Shown in pieces: positions 1 through 7,911 of a DNA stretch of 36,707 nucleotides (the first letter of the stretch is position 1; each line of letters starts with the position of its first letter). Made by a program: the position numbers and the translations under genes. The notes under the pieces are model-generated. The model saw only the letters and a list, made by a program, of their open reading frames with translations, was not told the DNA's origin and searched no databases. This DNA is from Chloroflexota bacterium (GTDB lineage Bacteria > Chloroflexota > Anaerolineae > Promineifilales > Promineifilaceae): positions 13,271-49,977 of the forward strand of contig JAHDEB010000021.1 in NCBI GenBank assembly GCA_020629055.1. The letters run 5' to 3'.

Positions 1-270
1 AACCTTGAAGAAAAGCTTTTCAGTCGGTGTATGAATTTCCCGTTAAGGACGGTGCCGTTGGTACTAGTACAGGAAGAAAGTCACTTGTTGATGATTATAG
101 TCCTTTTTAACATCGTAAGTGGGCACACCTACTCTTTTTTTGCAATTTATTGCAATCGTTTCGTTTTTATCGATTTTCATATTCGCGCTCTGATTCTTTT
201 TAACCAAGCACCCCCCGTAACATTGTTTGGCTGAAATGTGGCGAAAGTGAAACATAAAAGGACAACTAGC
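1..270. other. upstream region of the lacI-type gene
   Basis: I see no convincing gene in the first 270 bases; the short open frames here have no family resemblance. Visible items are a 12-base palindrome GAAAAGCTTTTC near position 10, a palindrome GTACTAGTAC at about 60-69, and a LacI-operator-like site at 140-164 (separate entry). The start (CTTGAAGA...TTTTCAG, about 4-22) vaguely resembles the outer arm of the repeat elements at 9.9 and 14.0 kb, but too weakly to call a copy. Confidence 0.4.
140..164 (+). promoter_or_regulatory. candidate LacI-family operator
   Basis: Two copies of TTGCAA (140-145 and 150-155) are separated by four bases. This matches the half-site spacing of classic LacI-family operators (TTGCAA-NCGN-TTGCAA), although the centre here is TTTA. 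The second copy runs into TGCAATCGTTTCG, which fits most of the LacI-family consensus TGNAANCGNTTNCA, including its central CG. The site lies about 110 bases upstream of the regulator start, so autoregulation is the simplest reading. This is inference from pattern; no promoter is assigned with certainty. Confidence 0.45.
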
Positions 271-1290
271 ATGGGTATTACATTAAGGGAAGTCGCCAAA
301 GAAGCTGGCGTTTCTATTACGACCGCCTCTCGGGCTTTGAGTGGATATGACGATGTGGCTGACAAAACACGTAAAGAGGTTGAGCGGGCCGCTGATAGTT
401 TGGGATACATCCCAAATTTAATGGCTCGTCGGCTTAAAACCGGCCGCACCGGTACGCTCGGATTTATTATTCCAGACACCAGCTCTCGGTTAGGAGATCC
501 ATTTTTTAGTAATTTTCTCGCCGGAATCGGTAATGAAGCTGGGAATCACGGTTTTGACCTGCTCATTACCACCCATTCCCCTGACAGTCGCGGAGAGCAT
601 GAATCCTATACCCGGGCGGTAGGTGGAGGATGGGTTGACGGGGTTATTTTGGTGCGGACCCGATATGACGATTGGCGCATTCGGTATCTGTATGAAAACA
701 ACTATCCGTTTGTTGCTTTCGGCCGCTCTAACCACGAATTTGAATACCCCTTGGTCGATGAAGATAGCAAAGCTGGTGTGAGCCAGATGGTGCAACACTT
801 TATCGATTTGGGTCATCGTGAAATCGCATTTCTCGCACCACCGGCCAACTTGATGTTCGCCCGCCTGCGCCGAGAAGGATATGTGCAAACGATGCAGGAC
901 AATGGGATTCGTTGGAGACCGGACTTTATTCGTGAAGGCAACATGACGCGCCAAAGTGGCTACGAACAGATGAACATTCTTTTGTCTAATCGGGATCGGC
1001 CGACTGCGGTTATCGCCTGTAATGACATGATGGCCCTTGGCGTGATGGATGCGGTTCAAGAACGAGGCATGGTTGTCGGCCGGGATATCAGTGTGAGTGG
1101 CTTTGATGATGTGCCTGTGGCGGCATTTACCAATCCCCCTTTAACCACACTACGCCAGCCGATTTATGACATCGGCCGAACCTGCTGCCGAATGTTGGTT
1201 GAAATCTTAGCTGGCCAGAAACCGGAACCGTACCAAACATTGTTAACGCCAGAAGTCGTGGTACGCGAGTCTACTGGACCAAAGATCTAA
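271..1290 (+). CDS. LacI-family transcriptional regulator
   Basis: DNA-binding regulator that probably senses a sugar or sugar derivative. The N-terminus carries the LacI helix-turn-helix (TLREVAKEAGVS followed by TTASRALSG, about residues 4-24), then the hinge region, then a periplasmic-binding-protein-like effector domain (about residues 58-335) with the typical ACNDMMALG and SVSGFDDVP motifs. I chose ATG 271 because GGAC precedes it at good spacing and LacI proteins start just before this helix; an in-frame GTG at 238 would add 12 atypical residues. At 339 residues it has normal family length. The phosphorylase gene downstream on the same strand is the likely target, and a TTGCAA doublet upstream suggests autoregulation. 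Effector unknown. Confidence 0.92.
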   Translation: MGITLREVAKEAGVSITTASRALSGYDDVADKTRKEVERAADSLGYIPNLMARRLKTGRTGTLGFIIPDTSSRLGDPFFSNFLAGIGNEAGNHGFDLLITTHSPDSRGEHESYTRAVGGGWVDGVILVRTRYDDWRIRYLYENNYPFVAFGRSNHEFEYPLVDEDSKAGVSQMVQHFIDLGHREIAFLAPPANLMFARLRREGYVQTMQDNGIRWRPDFIREGNMTRQSGYEQMNILLSNRDRPTAVIACNDMMALGVMDAVQERGMVVGRDISVSGFDDVPVAAFTNPPLTTLRQPIYDIGRTCCRMLVEILAGQKPEPYQTLLTPEVVVRESTGPKI

Positions 1291-1312
1291 GGAGTAGAGG
1301 GTCACTCTATCC
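1291..1312 (+). terminator. weak hairpin after the lacI-type gene
   Basis: Directly after the stop codon, GGAGTAGAG can pair with CTCTATCC (one bulged base) across a short loop. No U-run follows, so it is a structure candidate rather than a convincing intrinsic terminator. Another short perfect hairpin (AAGTCT/AGACTT, about 1373-1389) lies further down the 195-base gap before the phosphorylase gene. Confidence 0.25.
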
Positions 1313-1485
1313 TTAGTACTGGTACAGATGATTGATTGAGCAGCGTGAAAATATAGAATATGCTAGGCACTAAGTCTTATTCAGACTTGCCCAAAAAAAG
1401 ATTGGTTGAAAGATAGCAGTTCCCAAATTTTTCCACCAAAGAACAGCTAAAGGCTAGCGATTTACCACCTTTCTTTCTAATCAAC

Positions 1486-3240
1486 ATGCTACAAAAAGCA
1501 CCCACAAAAAAAGCGATTTACGATTCCGTTGTCGAGCGGCCAGCACTTCTTTACCATCTTGTTCAGCTGTACGGTAAAGAGGATGGTCCGAAGGTATGCC
1601 AACGTTTATTAGACCTGATGGCAAGCTTTCGGACCCGCGTGCCCACCAATGTGACGAAAGAAGTGTCTGAAAAAGACACCGTTTTAATCGCATATGGTGA
1701 TATGGTGACCCAGGGAGAGTCGAAACCACTTGAGATACTGACTAAGTTTTTGGAAAATACGGTTGCCGGGACGATCAGCACGGTTCACGTCTTACCCTTT
1801 TATCCATGGACCAGTGACGATGGGTTTTCAGTTAGCGACTATCGGCAAGTAGACCCAAATTTAGGGTGCTGGCAAGACATCAAGCGGATGAGCCTAAGTT
1901 TTCGGATGATGTTTGATGCGGTCATTAACCACATCTCATCTGAAAGCGAGTGGTTTAAATCGTTCTTGAAAAACGAAGAGCCTTTTACAGATTGGTTCCA
2001 CGTTGTAGATCCTCAAACTGACTTAAGCGATGTGTTTCGGCCGCGGGCGTTGCCCCTCTTAACCCCGTTCGATACATCAGATGGGACCCGGCACGTTTGG
2101 ACAACTTTTAGCTCTGACCAAATCGATTTGAACTATTCGAACCCAGAAGTGATGCTGGCGATCATCGATGTGTTGCTCGATTATGTTTGTCATGGGGCCG
2201 ACTTTATCCGCTTAGACGCGATCGGCTTTATGTGGAAAAAAGTTGGGACTGAATGTATCCATCTGCCCCAAACCCATTCAGCCATCAAGCTGATTCGGGC
2301 TGTGTTAGAGCTAATGGCGCCCCATGTTTCATTAATCACTGAAACCAATGTGCCGCATGAGCAAAACATCTCCTATTTTGGCAATGGGCACAACGAAGCC
2401 CAAATGGTCTACAATTTTTCACTGCCGCCACTGACACTACATGCATTTCACAACGAAGATGCGACCGTATTAAGCCGTTGGGCCAATGGTTTAAAGCTGC
2501 CTTCTGAAGATGTTACATTTTTCAATTTTATCGCCTCTCATGATGGAATCGGGGTGACACCGGCCAAAGGGCTGGTTGAGGACGGAGCGATTGCAAATAT
2601 GGCTCAGCGTGTAGAAGCACTGGGCGGCCATGTCTCCTATAAAAACAACCCCGATGGTAGCCAGAGTGCCTACGAATTGAATATCAATTATCTAAGTGCA
2701 CTGGGGCAGCCCGGAATTAAAGAATCGAACCGATTAAAGGCTGATCGATTCTTGGCGTCGCAGGCGATTATGCTGGCTATGCAAGGTGTGCCAGGCATTT
2801 ATTTCCACAGCTTGTTCGGTTCTGAAAATTGGGCCGATGGGGTCAAGCAAACGGGGAAAAATCGCACGATTAACCGGGAAAAACTGCGGTACGCAGATGT
2901 ATCGGCCGACTTAAACGATATCGACTCTTTGCGTTCGCGCGTTTTCTACCCGTACCGGCACATGATCGCCGTGCGGTCGGCCGAACCCGCTTTTGATCCG
3001 CATGGGAGCCAAAAAATATTCAATCTGCATCCTTCTTTATTTTGCGTTTTGCGTGGAGATGGGGCTGATGGGGTCTTTTGCATTCAGAATGTTTCCAACC
3101 AGCCTCTGTGCATCGAGCTAAAAGGGGAAGACATATTTGGGGCTTCGGCGGTATGGTTTCGCAATATTTTGAACAATGCGCTATTCGAAGAAGATATCGA
3201 GATTAAACCGTATGGCATTTTGTGGCTAAAACTCCATTAA
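1486..3240 (+). CDS. GH13 subfamily 18 sugar phosphorylase (sucrose / glucosylglycerate phosphorylase-like)
   Basis: Predicted cytoplasmic alpha-glucoside phosphorylase that splits a glucoside with phosphate to alpha-glucose 1-phosphate plus the aglycone. GH13 catalytic residues are visible: nucleophile Asp244 in FIRLDAIGF, acid/base Glu286 in LITETNVPH and transition-state Asp353 in ASHDGIG. The HLPQTH stretch and the LPPLTLHAF segment fit subfamily 18. At 584 residues it is longer than bifidobacterial sucrose phosphorylase (about 504) and nearer the glucosylglycerate phosphorylases (YcjM-like), so glycerate may be the acceptor. No strong ribosome site precedes ATG 1486. The LacI-type gene lies upstream on the same strand. 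The stop overlaps the convergent neighbour by about three bases. Family call firm, substrate open. Confidence 0.88.
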   Translation: MLQKAPTKKAIYDSVVERPALLYHLVQLYGKEDGPKVCQRLLDLMASFRTRVPTNVTKEVSEKDTVLIAYGDMVTQGESKPLEILTKFLENTVAGTISTVHVLPFYPWTSDDGFSVSDYRQVDPNLGCWQDIKRMSLSFRMMFDAVINHISSESEWFKSFLKNEEPFTDWFHVVDPQTDLSDVFRPRALPLLTPFDTSDGTRHVWTTFSSDQIDLNYSNPEVMLAIIDVLLDYVCHGADFIRLDAIGFMWKKVGTECIHLPQTHSAIKLIRAVLELMAPHVSLITETNVPHEQNISYFGNGHNEAQMVYNFSLPPLTLHAFHNEDATVLSRWANGLKLPSEDVTFFNFIASHDGIGVTPAKGLVEDGAIANMAQRVEALGGHVSYKNNPDGSQSAYELNINYLSALGQPGIKESNRLKADRFLASQAIMLAMQGVPGIYFHSLFGSENWADGVKQTGKNRTINREKLRYADVSADLNDIDSLRSRVFYPYRHMIAVRSAEPAFDPHGSQKIFNLHPSLFCVLRGDGADGVFCIQNVSNQPLCIELKGEDIFGASAVWFRNILNNALFEEDIEIKPYGILWLKLH

Positions 3241-4004
3241 GCTACGATTGATTCAGAAAATGCGTCAAACAATTTTCCTGCATAAACCATCTCAGCTGAT
3301 TCCAAGCCAAGTGCTTTTCCGGCCGCAAACATCAGCGCCTGATTGCTGCTCACAACCGGTTTCCCAAGTTTCTCTTCTAGCTCGCTAATCGCTTCTACAG
3401 CCCGCATATCGGTGCATGAAAGCACAATCGCCTCCGCTTCTGGGGAATCAGCCTCCATTCCCAATTCGATGACTCTTTCAGGTGTCAATTCCCCCTGGCC
3501 GTGATTGCCAAGGTCCGCCCCTACATAGGCGCTCGACACAGTTTGAAAGCCCGACTGGGCTAAAAATTCGATCGCTTCGACGTTGAGCTGTTCGACATAG
3601 GGGGATGAGAAACCTATTTTTTGCACCCCTAAACTGTTTAAGGCCAAGACCAAGGCCCCTGCGGCCGTAATCGCGGGTTTGTTGACCATGTCTGTGATTC
3701 TTTGGGCGAACTGCTGGTCAAATTCAGGGCCGTGGGCCAAGGTTGCAGACGTACAGCCATAAATGATCACATCCGGCCGGGTCGCAGCCAGGGATTCAAT
3801 GACCTCTTCAAGTGAGGCCAGCGCAAATTGGCGCATTTGATCACTATCAGGCACTTCGTCTAAATCATAGCCACCGGCCCGTGCAAAGTGTAGAGAGACA
3901 CCTTGCGGGCGCAGCATTTGCATGTCGGGCTCTAAATTTGTATTTGAAAATGGGACAACAATGCCAAGCTTTGCTCGGCCGCGAGATGGGGAAATTGGGG
4001 ACAT
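3237..4004 (-). CDS. maleate isomerase / Asp-Glu racemase superfamily enzyme
   Basis: Member of the Asp/Glu racemase superfamily, closest in layout to maleate cis-trans isomerases and arylmalonate decarboxylase. Two active-site cysteines stand in matching halves: Cys84 in YGCTSATLAHG and Cys197 in LSCTDMRA. Maleate isomerase and Asp/Glu racemases need both, while arylmalonate decarboxylase keeps only the second, so an isomerase or racemase is favoured. The N-terminal KLGIVVPFSNTNLEPD is typical of the maleate isomerase group. I start it at 4004, where GGAG precedes the ATG by five bases; an upstream ATG at 4067 lacks a ribosome site and adds 21 unconserved residues. Predicted 255 residues, soluble. 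It converges on the phosphorylase gene with overlapping stops. Substrate unknown. Confidence 0.8.
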   Translation of the reverse strand: MSPISPSRGRAKLGIVVPFSNTNLEPDMQMLRPQGVSLHFARAGGYDLDEVPDSDQMRQFALASLEEVIESLAATRPDVIIYGCTSATLAHGPEFDQQFAQRITDMVNKPAITAAGALVLALNSLGVQKIGFSSPYVEQLNVEAIEFLAQSGFQTVSSAYVGADLGNHGQGELTPERVIELGMEADSPEAEAIVLSCTDMRAVEAISELEEKLGKPVVSSNQALMFAAGKALGLESAEMVYAGKLFDAFSESIVA

Positions 4005-4133
4005 GGTTTCTCCGTTGGGAAGGTTAGGAATCGGTTCCACAAGGCTGCCATTGCCATACATCAGCAAGCTTTGCGGAACTGCTAAAAAGGTGTTGGTCTG
4101 GTCTAAAAGACGGCGACTAAATTTTCAATCTTT

Positions 4134-4148
4134 TTGCAAATATTGCAA
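4134..4148 (+). promoter_or_regulatory. second TTGCAA doublet, possible LacI-family site
   Basis: TTGCAA-ATA-TTGCAA stands in the divergent gap between the racemase-like gene (minus) and the sensor kinase gene (plus), preceded by a T-run as at the 140-155 site. The spacer is three bases instead of four, which is less typical for LacI proteins. It could bring one or both flanking genes under the regulator encoded at 271-1290. Speculative. Confidence 0.3.
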
Positions 4149-4284
4149 CCTAAAAGTTGATCTTTCCGATTCTGTTTTCCTCTTGTGCAAGGGGAGTATT
4201 TGTCCTTTTGACCGTTCATCCGTAAATATGACCGGACATCCAAAAATAGTGAGTTAAAATAGCGCTGTGTGGTAAGCTGACACC

Positions 4285-5946
4285 ATGTCATCAAAATCGT
4301 CCGCCACCACCACAGACAGTGCATCTCATTCATTGTCTGATCCATCATCCACCTCAAGCATTGCCATTGCGACCCCAGATGCGAGCAACAGCGGTGCGGC
4401 CGATATGACATCTTCCTCTCAACTGACCCAACCGACCATGTTTGCAAATAATCGCTGGCCCACTTGGGTTACACCGATCGCTTCGATCTTGCTGGCGACG
4501 CTTGTTTACTTTGTGTTGGCCCAATCATTTAGCGGTGAGATTTATGATTCCCCATTTCGGGCTTTGCGGGAAGATGGCACAGACCCTTATCTGTTTGGGC
4601 TCGCGCTTCAAGAGATACTTTTCCCGCTCGCTTTTTTGGTGATTTTGACCACTCGGCCGGTGTTTCAAGAATTCTTGAACGGAGACGGCACCATCGGCCG
4701 AAAGGTGCAATTGACCCTTTTGCTGGCCCTGATTGAAATCGGCTATATCGGCTATGTCGCTTACACAGACCAAGGTTGGATTTCATTTGGAATATTTGTC
4801 ATTGTGGCTGGTGGACTAATCGGTGGATGGCGTTTGGGTCTTGCGTTAGGGGTGATGAGCTTTTTTATCGAAGGGACGATCGATCTGTTTTTAGAAGCTC
4901 AAGAAAACTACTATGTCTTAGAAGACAACGATTGGCTCTCGCTTTTACGCTGGTATTTTCTGGGCGACATCGTCTTGATGGCGAAAATATGGGCCGGATT
5001 TGTGGCGGGGCAAGTGGGGCTGCTGGTGCGCCGTTATTCACTGGGATTAGGCATCATTTTAGTAACAGCCCTGTTCTTAGAATTTGTCCCTTCGATGCTC
5101 GACTTTCTGGTGTTTGATAATTCAGAAGCGGTGGCCACCTTGTGGGCCGGCAGCATCGTCAACATGGTCGCCTTGGGCATGTTTATGATTTTGGTCACCA
5201 ATGCCAAAAATACCGCTCAGCTACGGCAGGCCGAGATCAGCCGATTAGAGCTAACCCAAGCGGAGCTACGGGCACTGCGGGCGCAGATTAACCCGCACTT
5301 TCTGTTTAACTCACTCAATACCATTCGCTATTTTGTCCGTACTGACCCTGATCAGGCCCGTCAGCTTTTGCTTAACTTATCAGATGTTTTTCAGGTGGCT
5401 CTAAAATCGGGCGAAACGGTGGCGCTTAAAGATGAAATTGAATTCACAAAGTCGTATTTGGCCCTAGAACAGGCCCGCTTAGACGAGCGGCTTGAGGTCA
5501 GCTGGTTTGTGCAGGATGATGCGCTTTTGGATGCTGAGGTTCCGACGCTGATCTTGCAGCCGGTGGTTGAAAATGCGGTTGTGCACGGCATCGCCCCCGA
5601 TCCAGATGGTGGACGACTGCAGATTATGATTATGGGCAGCGGCGATGATTTGGTATTACAGGTTATCGATGATGGCATGGGGATGGACGAAGAGCGCTTG
5701 GAACTTGTCAAAAGCCCCTCGGCCGCCCCTGATGGCAGCATCGGCACCTTAAACATCCAGCAGCGGTTGAAAACTTTGTATAAAGATAGGGGAGAGTTTA
5801 AGGTTGAATCGGCCGTTGGCCGTGGGACAACGGTCGAACTTCGGGTTCCTTTACACATAGGGCTTTCACTTGATAGCGATTCAAACCCTCCCCCAGCCCC
5901 TCCCAGAAGGAGGGGAGCCAGTTCCTCCCCCATCGGGGGAGGTTAG
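4285..5946 (+). CDS. LytS-type membrane sensor histidine kinase
   Basis: Membrane sensor kinase that should phosphorylate the LytTR regulator encoded just downstream. The first roughly 55 residues are a Ser/Thr/Ala-rich low-complexity head. About six or seven hydrophobic segments follow between residues 60 and 305, then a His_kinase domain (LytS/YpdA class) with NPHFLFNSLNTIRYF, phospho-acceptor His338. An ATPase domain follows, with VVENAVVHGI as N box and VIDDGMGM as G box. There is no clear ribosome site at 4285, so translation may be leaderless. The last roughly 20 residues (Pro, Arg, Ser and Gly rich) are encoded by a GC-rich hairpin repeat and do not look like native kinase sequence. 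Signal sensed unknown. Confidence 0.9.
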   Translation: MSSKSSATTTDSASHSLSDPSSTSSIAIATPDASNSGAADMTSSSQLTQPTMFANNRWPTWVTPIASILLATLVYFVLAQSFSGEIYDSPFRALREDGTDPYLFGLALQEILFPLAFLVILTTRPVFQEFLNGDGTIGRKVQLTLLLALIEIGYIGYVAYTDQGWISFGIFVIVAGGLIGGWRLGLALGVMSFFIEGTIDLFLEAQENYYVLEDNDWLSLLRWYFLGDIVLMAKIWAGFVAGQVGLLVRRYSLGLGIILVTALFLEFVPSMLDFLVFDNSEAVATLWAGSIVNMVALGMFMILVTNAKNTAQLRQAEISRLELTQAELRALRAQINPHFLFNSLNTIRYFVRTDPDQARQLLLNLSDVFQVALKSGETVALKDEIEFTKSYLALEQARLDERLEVSWFVQDDALLDAEVPTLILQPVVENAVVHGIAPDPDGGRLQIMIMGSGDDLVLQVIDDGMGMDEERLELVKSPSAAPDGSIGTLNIQQRLKTLYKDRGEFKVESAVGRGTTVELRVPLHIGLSLDSDSNPPPAPPRRRGASSSPIGGG

Positions 5947-5956
5947 GAGGGGGGAA
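5886..5956 (+). repeat. GC-rich double-hairpin repeat overlapping the kinase 3' end
   Basis: Two strong inverted repeats stand in tandem: CCCCTCC/GGAGGGG (5897-5903 with 5909-5915) and CCTCCCCC/GGGGGAGG (5924-5931 with 5935-5942), inside a CT-rich then AG-rich stretch. It supplies the final codons and stop of the kinase and most of the spacer to the response-regulator gene. Similar C-rich/G-rich intergenic modules are common in environmental genomes. In RNA it could attenuate read-through into the regulator gene. Whether it is dispersed in this genome cannot be judged from one window. Confidence 0.6.
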
Positions 5957-5979
5957 GAGAAAGACCTAAACTAAAAGAT

Positions 5980-6771
5980 ATGCACATATTAATTACTGAT
6001 GATGAAGCCCCAGCGCGGGGTGAACTAACTTATATTTTGGGGCAGCTATTGCCAGATGCGACGTTGCACGAAGCGAAGAACGGCCAAGAGGCGGTTGATT
6101 TTCTAGCCTCGAATCAAATAGATGTCACGTTTTTAGACATTAATATGCCCGGTATGGATGGATTGACGGCCGGGGCGGAAATTATGGGGATGGACCAGCC
6201 TCCGTTAATCGTCTTTGCAACTGCGTATAGTGATCATGCGATCGAGGCTTTTGAATTGGCCGCCCTTGATTATGTGGTTAAACCGTTTGATGAACGGCGA
6301 CTTGAGAAGACGGTTCAACGCATTCAAGAAACGTTAGGCAAGCAGGGTGAAGTCGAGGCACAGCATGCGGCTTTGCGGGCTGTTTTGTCTGAAATGGTCG
6401 GCCGAGAAGCGGGACAGACATCATTGAAACCGGCTATCCAAAAACTTTGGGGAGAACGGGAAAATGGGAATCGACTATTGGTTGACTATGGTGAAATTCT
6501 ATTTGTTGAAGCGGATCAGAAAAAAGTGTTTATGGCGACCAAAGGGGGAGATCGCTTGCAGGTGCGCCAAACATTAAAAGAGCTAGAAGAACGATTAGAT
6601 AAAAAGAAATTTGTGCGGGTGCATAAAGCGTTTTTGATCAATTTAGATCATATTGTTGAGGTTGTCCCTTGGTTTTCTGGCAGCTATATGATTAAGCTGG
6701 GGCCGGAATCGGCCGAGATTCCGATGTCCCGCCGGTATGCGGCCAAACTTAAAGAACTGACCGATTGGTAA
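5980..6771 (+). CDS. LytTR-family response regulator
   Basis: Cytoplasmic response regulator paired with the upstream LytS-type kinase. The receiver domain (about residues 1-115) has the acidic pocket DDEAPARGE, phospho-acceptor Asp53 in VTFLDINMPGMDG, the Thr/Ala switch region (FATAYSDHA) and Lys in VVKPFDE. A LytTR DNA-binding domain follows (about residues 160-263) with LLVDYGEILFVEADQKKV and FVRVHKAFLINLDHI. At 263 residues it has normal length for the LytR/AlgR group. It starts 33 bases after the kinase stop, with the GC-rich repeat in between. Targets are not evident; LytTR sites are imperfect direct repeats, and I found none I would defend. Confidence 0.93.
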   Translation: MHILITDDEAPARGELTYILGQLLPDATLHEAKNGQEAVDFLASNQIDVTFLDINMPGMDGLTAGAEIMGMDQPPLIVFATAYSDHAIEAFELAALDYVVKPFDERRLEKTVQRIQETLGKQGEVEAQHAALRAVLSEMVGREAGQTSLKPAIQKLWGERENGNRLLVDYGEILFVEADQKKVFMATKGGDRLQVRQTLKELEERLDKKKFVRVHKAFLINLDHIVEVVPWFSGSYMIKLGPESAEIPMSRRYAAKLKELTDW

Positions 6772-6779
6772 ACGGCTGG

Positions 6780-6889
6780 TAATTATTCAGCACCCCAACT
6801 ATTTTCGCCAGATTGGCCCAGATTTTAGCTTATCTTTTCGCAGAACACAGATCCTTTTGTCAAACTGGACCAAACTGCTGAATAATAAC
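6780..6889 (+). repeat. nested-palindrome leader element, copy C
   Basis: About 110 bases bounded by a perfect 11-base inverted repeat, ATTATTCAGCA (6782-6792) with TGCTGAATAAT (6876-6886). Inside is a second stem, TTGGCCCAG (6813-6821) with CTGGACCAA (6865-6873, one mismatch). The core differs from copy D (23551-23655, read on the minus strand) at only about 7 of 97 positions by eye and is clearly related to copy A (9844-9996). It ends five bases before the DUF2891 start codon, so it would form the mRNA leader or promoter region of that gene. Confidence 0.75.
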
Positions 6890-6894
6890 AAAGG

Positions 6895-7896
6895 ATGATG
6901 AATTTGAATGATACACGCGCACTGTTTGGTCAACTGATTCCTCAAACCATCAAACTGATTCAAACTGAATATCCAAATGGGATCCGGCTAACCCTCTCTT
7001 CCCCCAGCGATGAGACGATTACGCCCAAAGGGATCTACCCTGCTTTTTACGGCTGCTACGACTGGCATTCGGCCGTCCATTCACACTGGCAAATTGTAAA
7101 AGCGATAAGACAGTTCCCCGAAGCTGAGTTTGTGCCGGCCGGAAAGGCCGCATTGAGCCAAAGCTTAACCGCTGATCACATCGCCAAAGAGATGGAATGG
7201 GTGGCGGAACGGCCTAATTTTGAAATGCCTTATGGGATGGCTTGGCTATTAACCCTTTACGCAGAGCTCAAGGATTGGCGGTCGGCCGAGGCTGTGATTT
7301 GGGCCGATGCTTTGCAACCGATGGCGCAGCATGCGATCGAGGCATTTACTCGCTATTGCGAAAAGATGCCTTTGCCAAATCGAGGCGGTTTGCACAACCA
7401 GTCCGCCTTTTCGCTGGCACTGGTTTGGGATGCCGCCCGCATTCTAGGCGATGATCATCTCAAATCTTTAGTGGAGCTTGCCAGCCGTCGGTTTTTCTTG
7501 GCTGACACCGAAATCAATCTGAGTTACGAGCCTTCTGCGGCCGACTTTTTATCTCCATCTTTGTCTGAAGCTGATTTGATGAGGCGCGTCTTAGGCAATG
7601 AGGAGTTTGAGACGTGGCTTAATCGGTTTGTGCCGCAGGGGTTTCGTCATCTGCGGCCGGTGCAGGTCGTCGATCCGTCAAACGGTCAACTTGCCCATTG
7701 GGCGGGGTTAAATTTTAGCCGTGGCTGGATGCTTCATGCGATTGCCCGAGCTTTGCCGGAAAATCACCCGCTAATCCCCCAGCTGAATCAAAACGGTTCA
7801 GATCATATTCAAGCCGGGTTGCCGCTGGCGACCCATCCCGATTATATGATCTCCCACTGGGTGCCAACCTTCGCAGTCTATGCGTTAACGCGTTAA
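6895..7896 (+). CDS. DUF2891 family protein
   Basis: The protein matches the DUF2891 family. The diagnostic N-terminal block FYGCYDWHSAVHSHW is present around residues 49-63, with further aromatic and His-rich blocks (GGLHNQSAFSLAL, HWAGLNFSRGWMLHAIA, HPDYMISHWVPTFAVYALT). The repeating helical pattern suggests an alpha/alpha toroid like that of glycan-processing enzymes; that is inference. No signal peptide is visible. It has 333 residues; Met1 and Met2 are adjacent (6895, 6898) and AAGG lies very close, so the exact start is uncertain. The gene stands alone on the plus strand behind repeat copy C. No biochemical function is established for the family as far as I know. Confidence 0.85.
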   Translation: MMNLNDTRALFGQLIPQTIKLIQTEYPNGIRLTLSSPSDETITPKGIYPAFYGCYDWHSAVHSHWQIVKAIRQFPEAEFVPAGKAALSQSLTADHIAKEMEWVAERPNFEMPYGMAWLLTLYAELKDWRSAEAVIWADALQPMAQHAIEAFTRYCEKMPLPNRGGLHNQSAFSLALVWDAARILGDDHLKSLVELASRRFFLADTEINLSYEPSAADFLSPSLSEADLMRRVLGNEEFETWLNRFVPQGFRHLRPVQVVDPSNGQLAHWAGLNFSRGWMLHAIARALPENHPLIPQLNQNGSDHIQAGLPLATHPDYMISHWVPTFAVYALTR

Positions 7897-7911
7897 CTTA
7901 ATGCCGGTTGA

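Noticed and set aside
490..1059. Minus-strand open frame of 189 codons opposite the lacI-type gene
   Set aside because: It lies wholly antisense to a gene with clear LacI motifs, has no family resemblance and no ribosome site; it is a shadow of codon bias.
4103..4447. Minus-strand open frame of 114 codons near the kinase start
   Set aside because: Its Trp/Met/Cys-rich composition and overlap with the kinase gene head mark it as antisense noise.
5391..5933. Minus-strand open frame of 180 codons opposite the kinase domain
   Set aside because: Ser/Pro-rich shadow of the His_kinase and ATPase coding sequence; no independent support.
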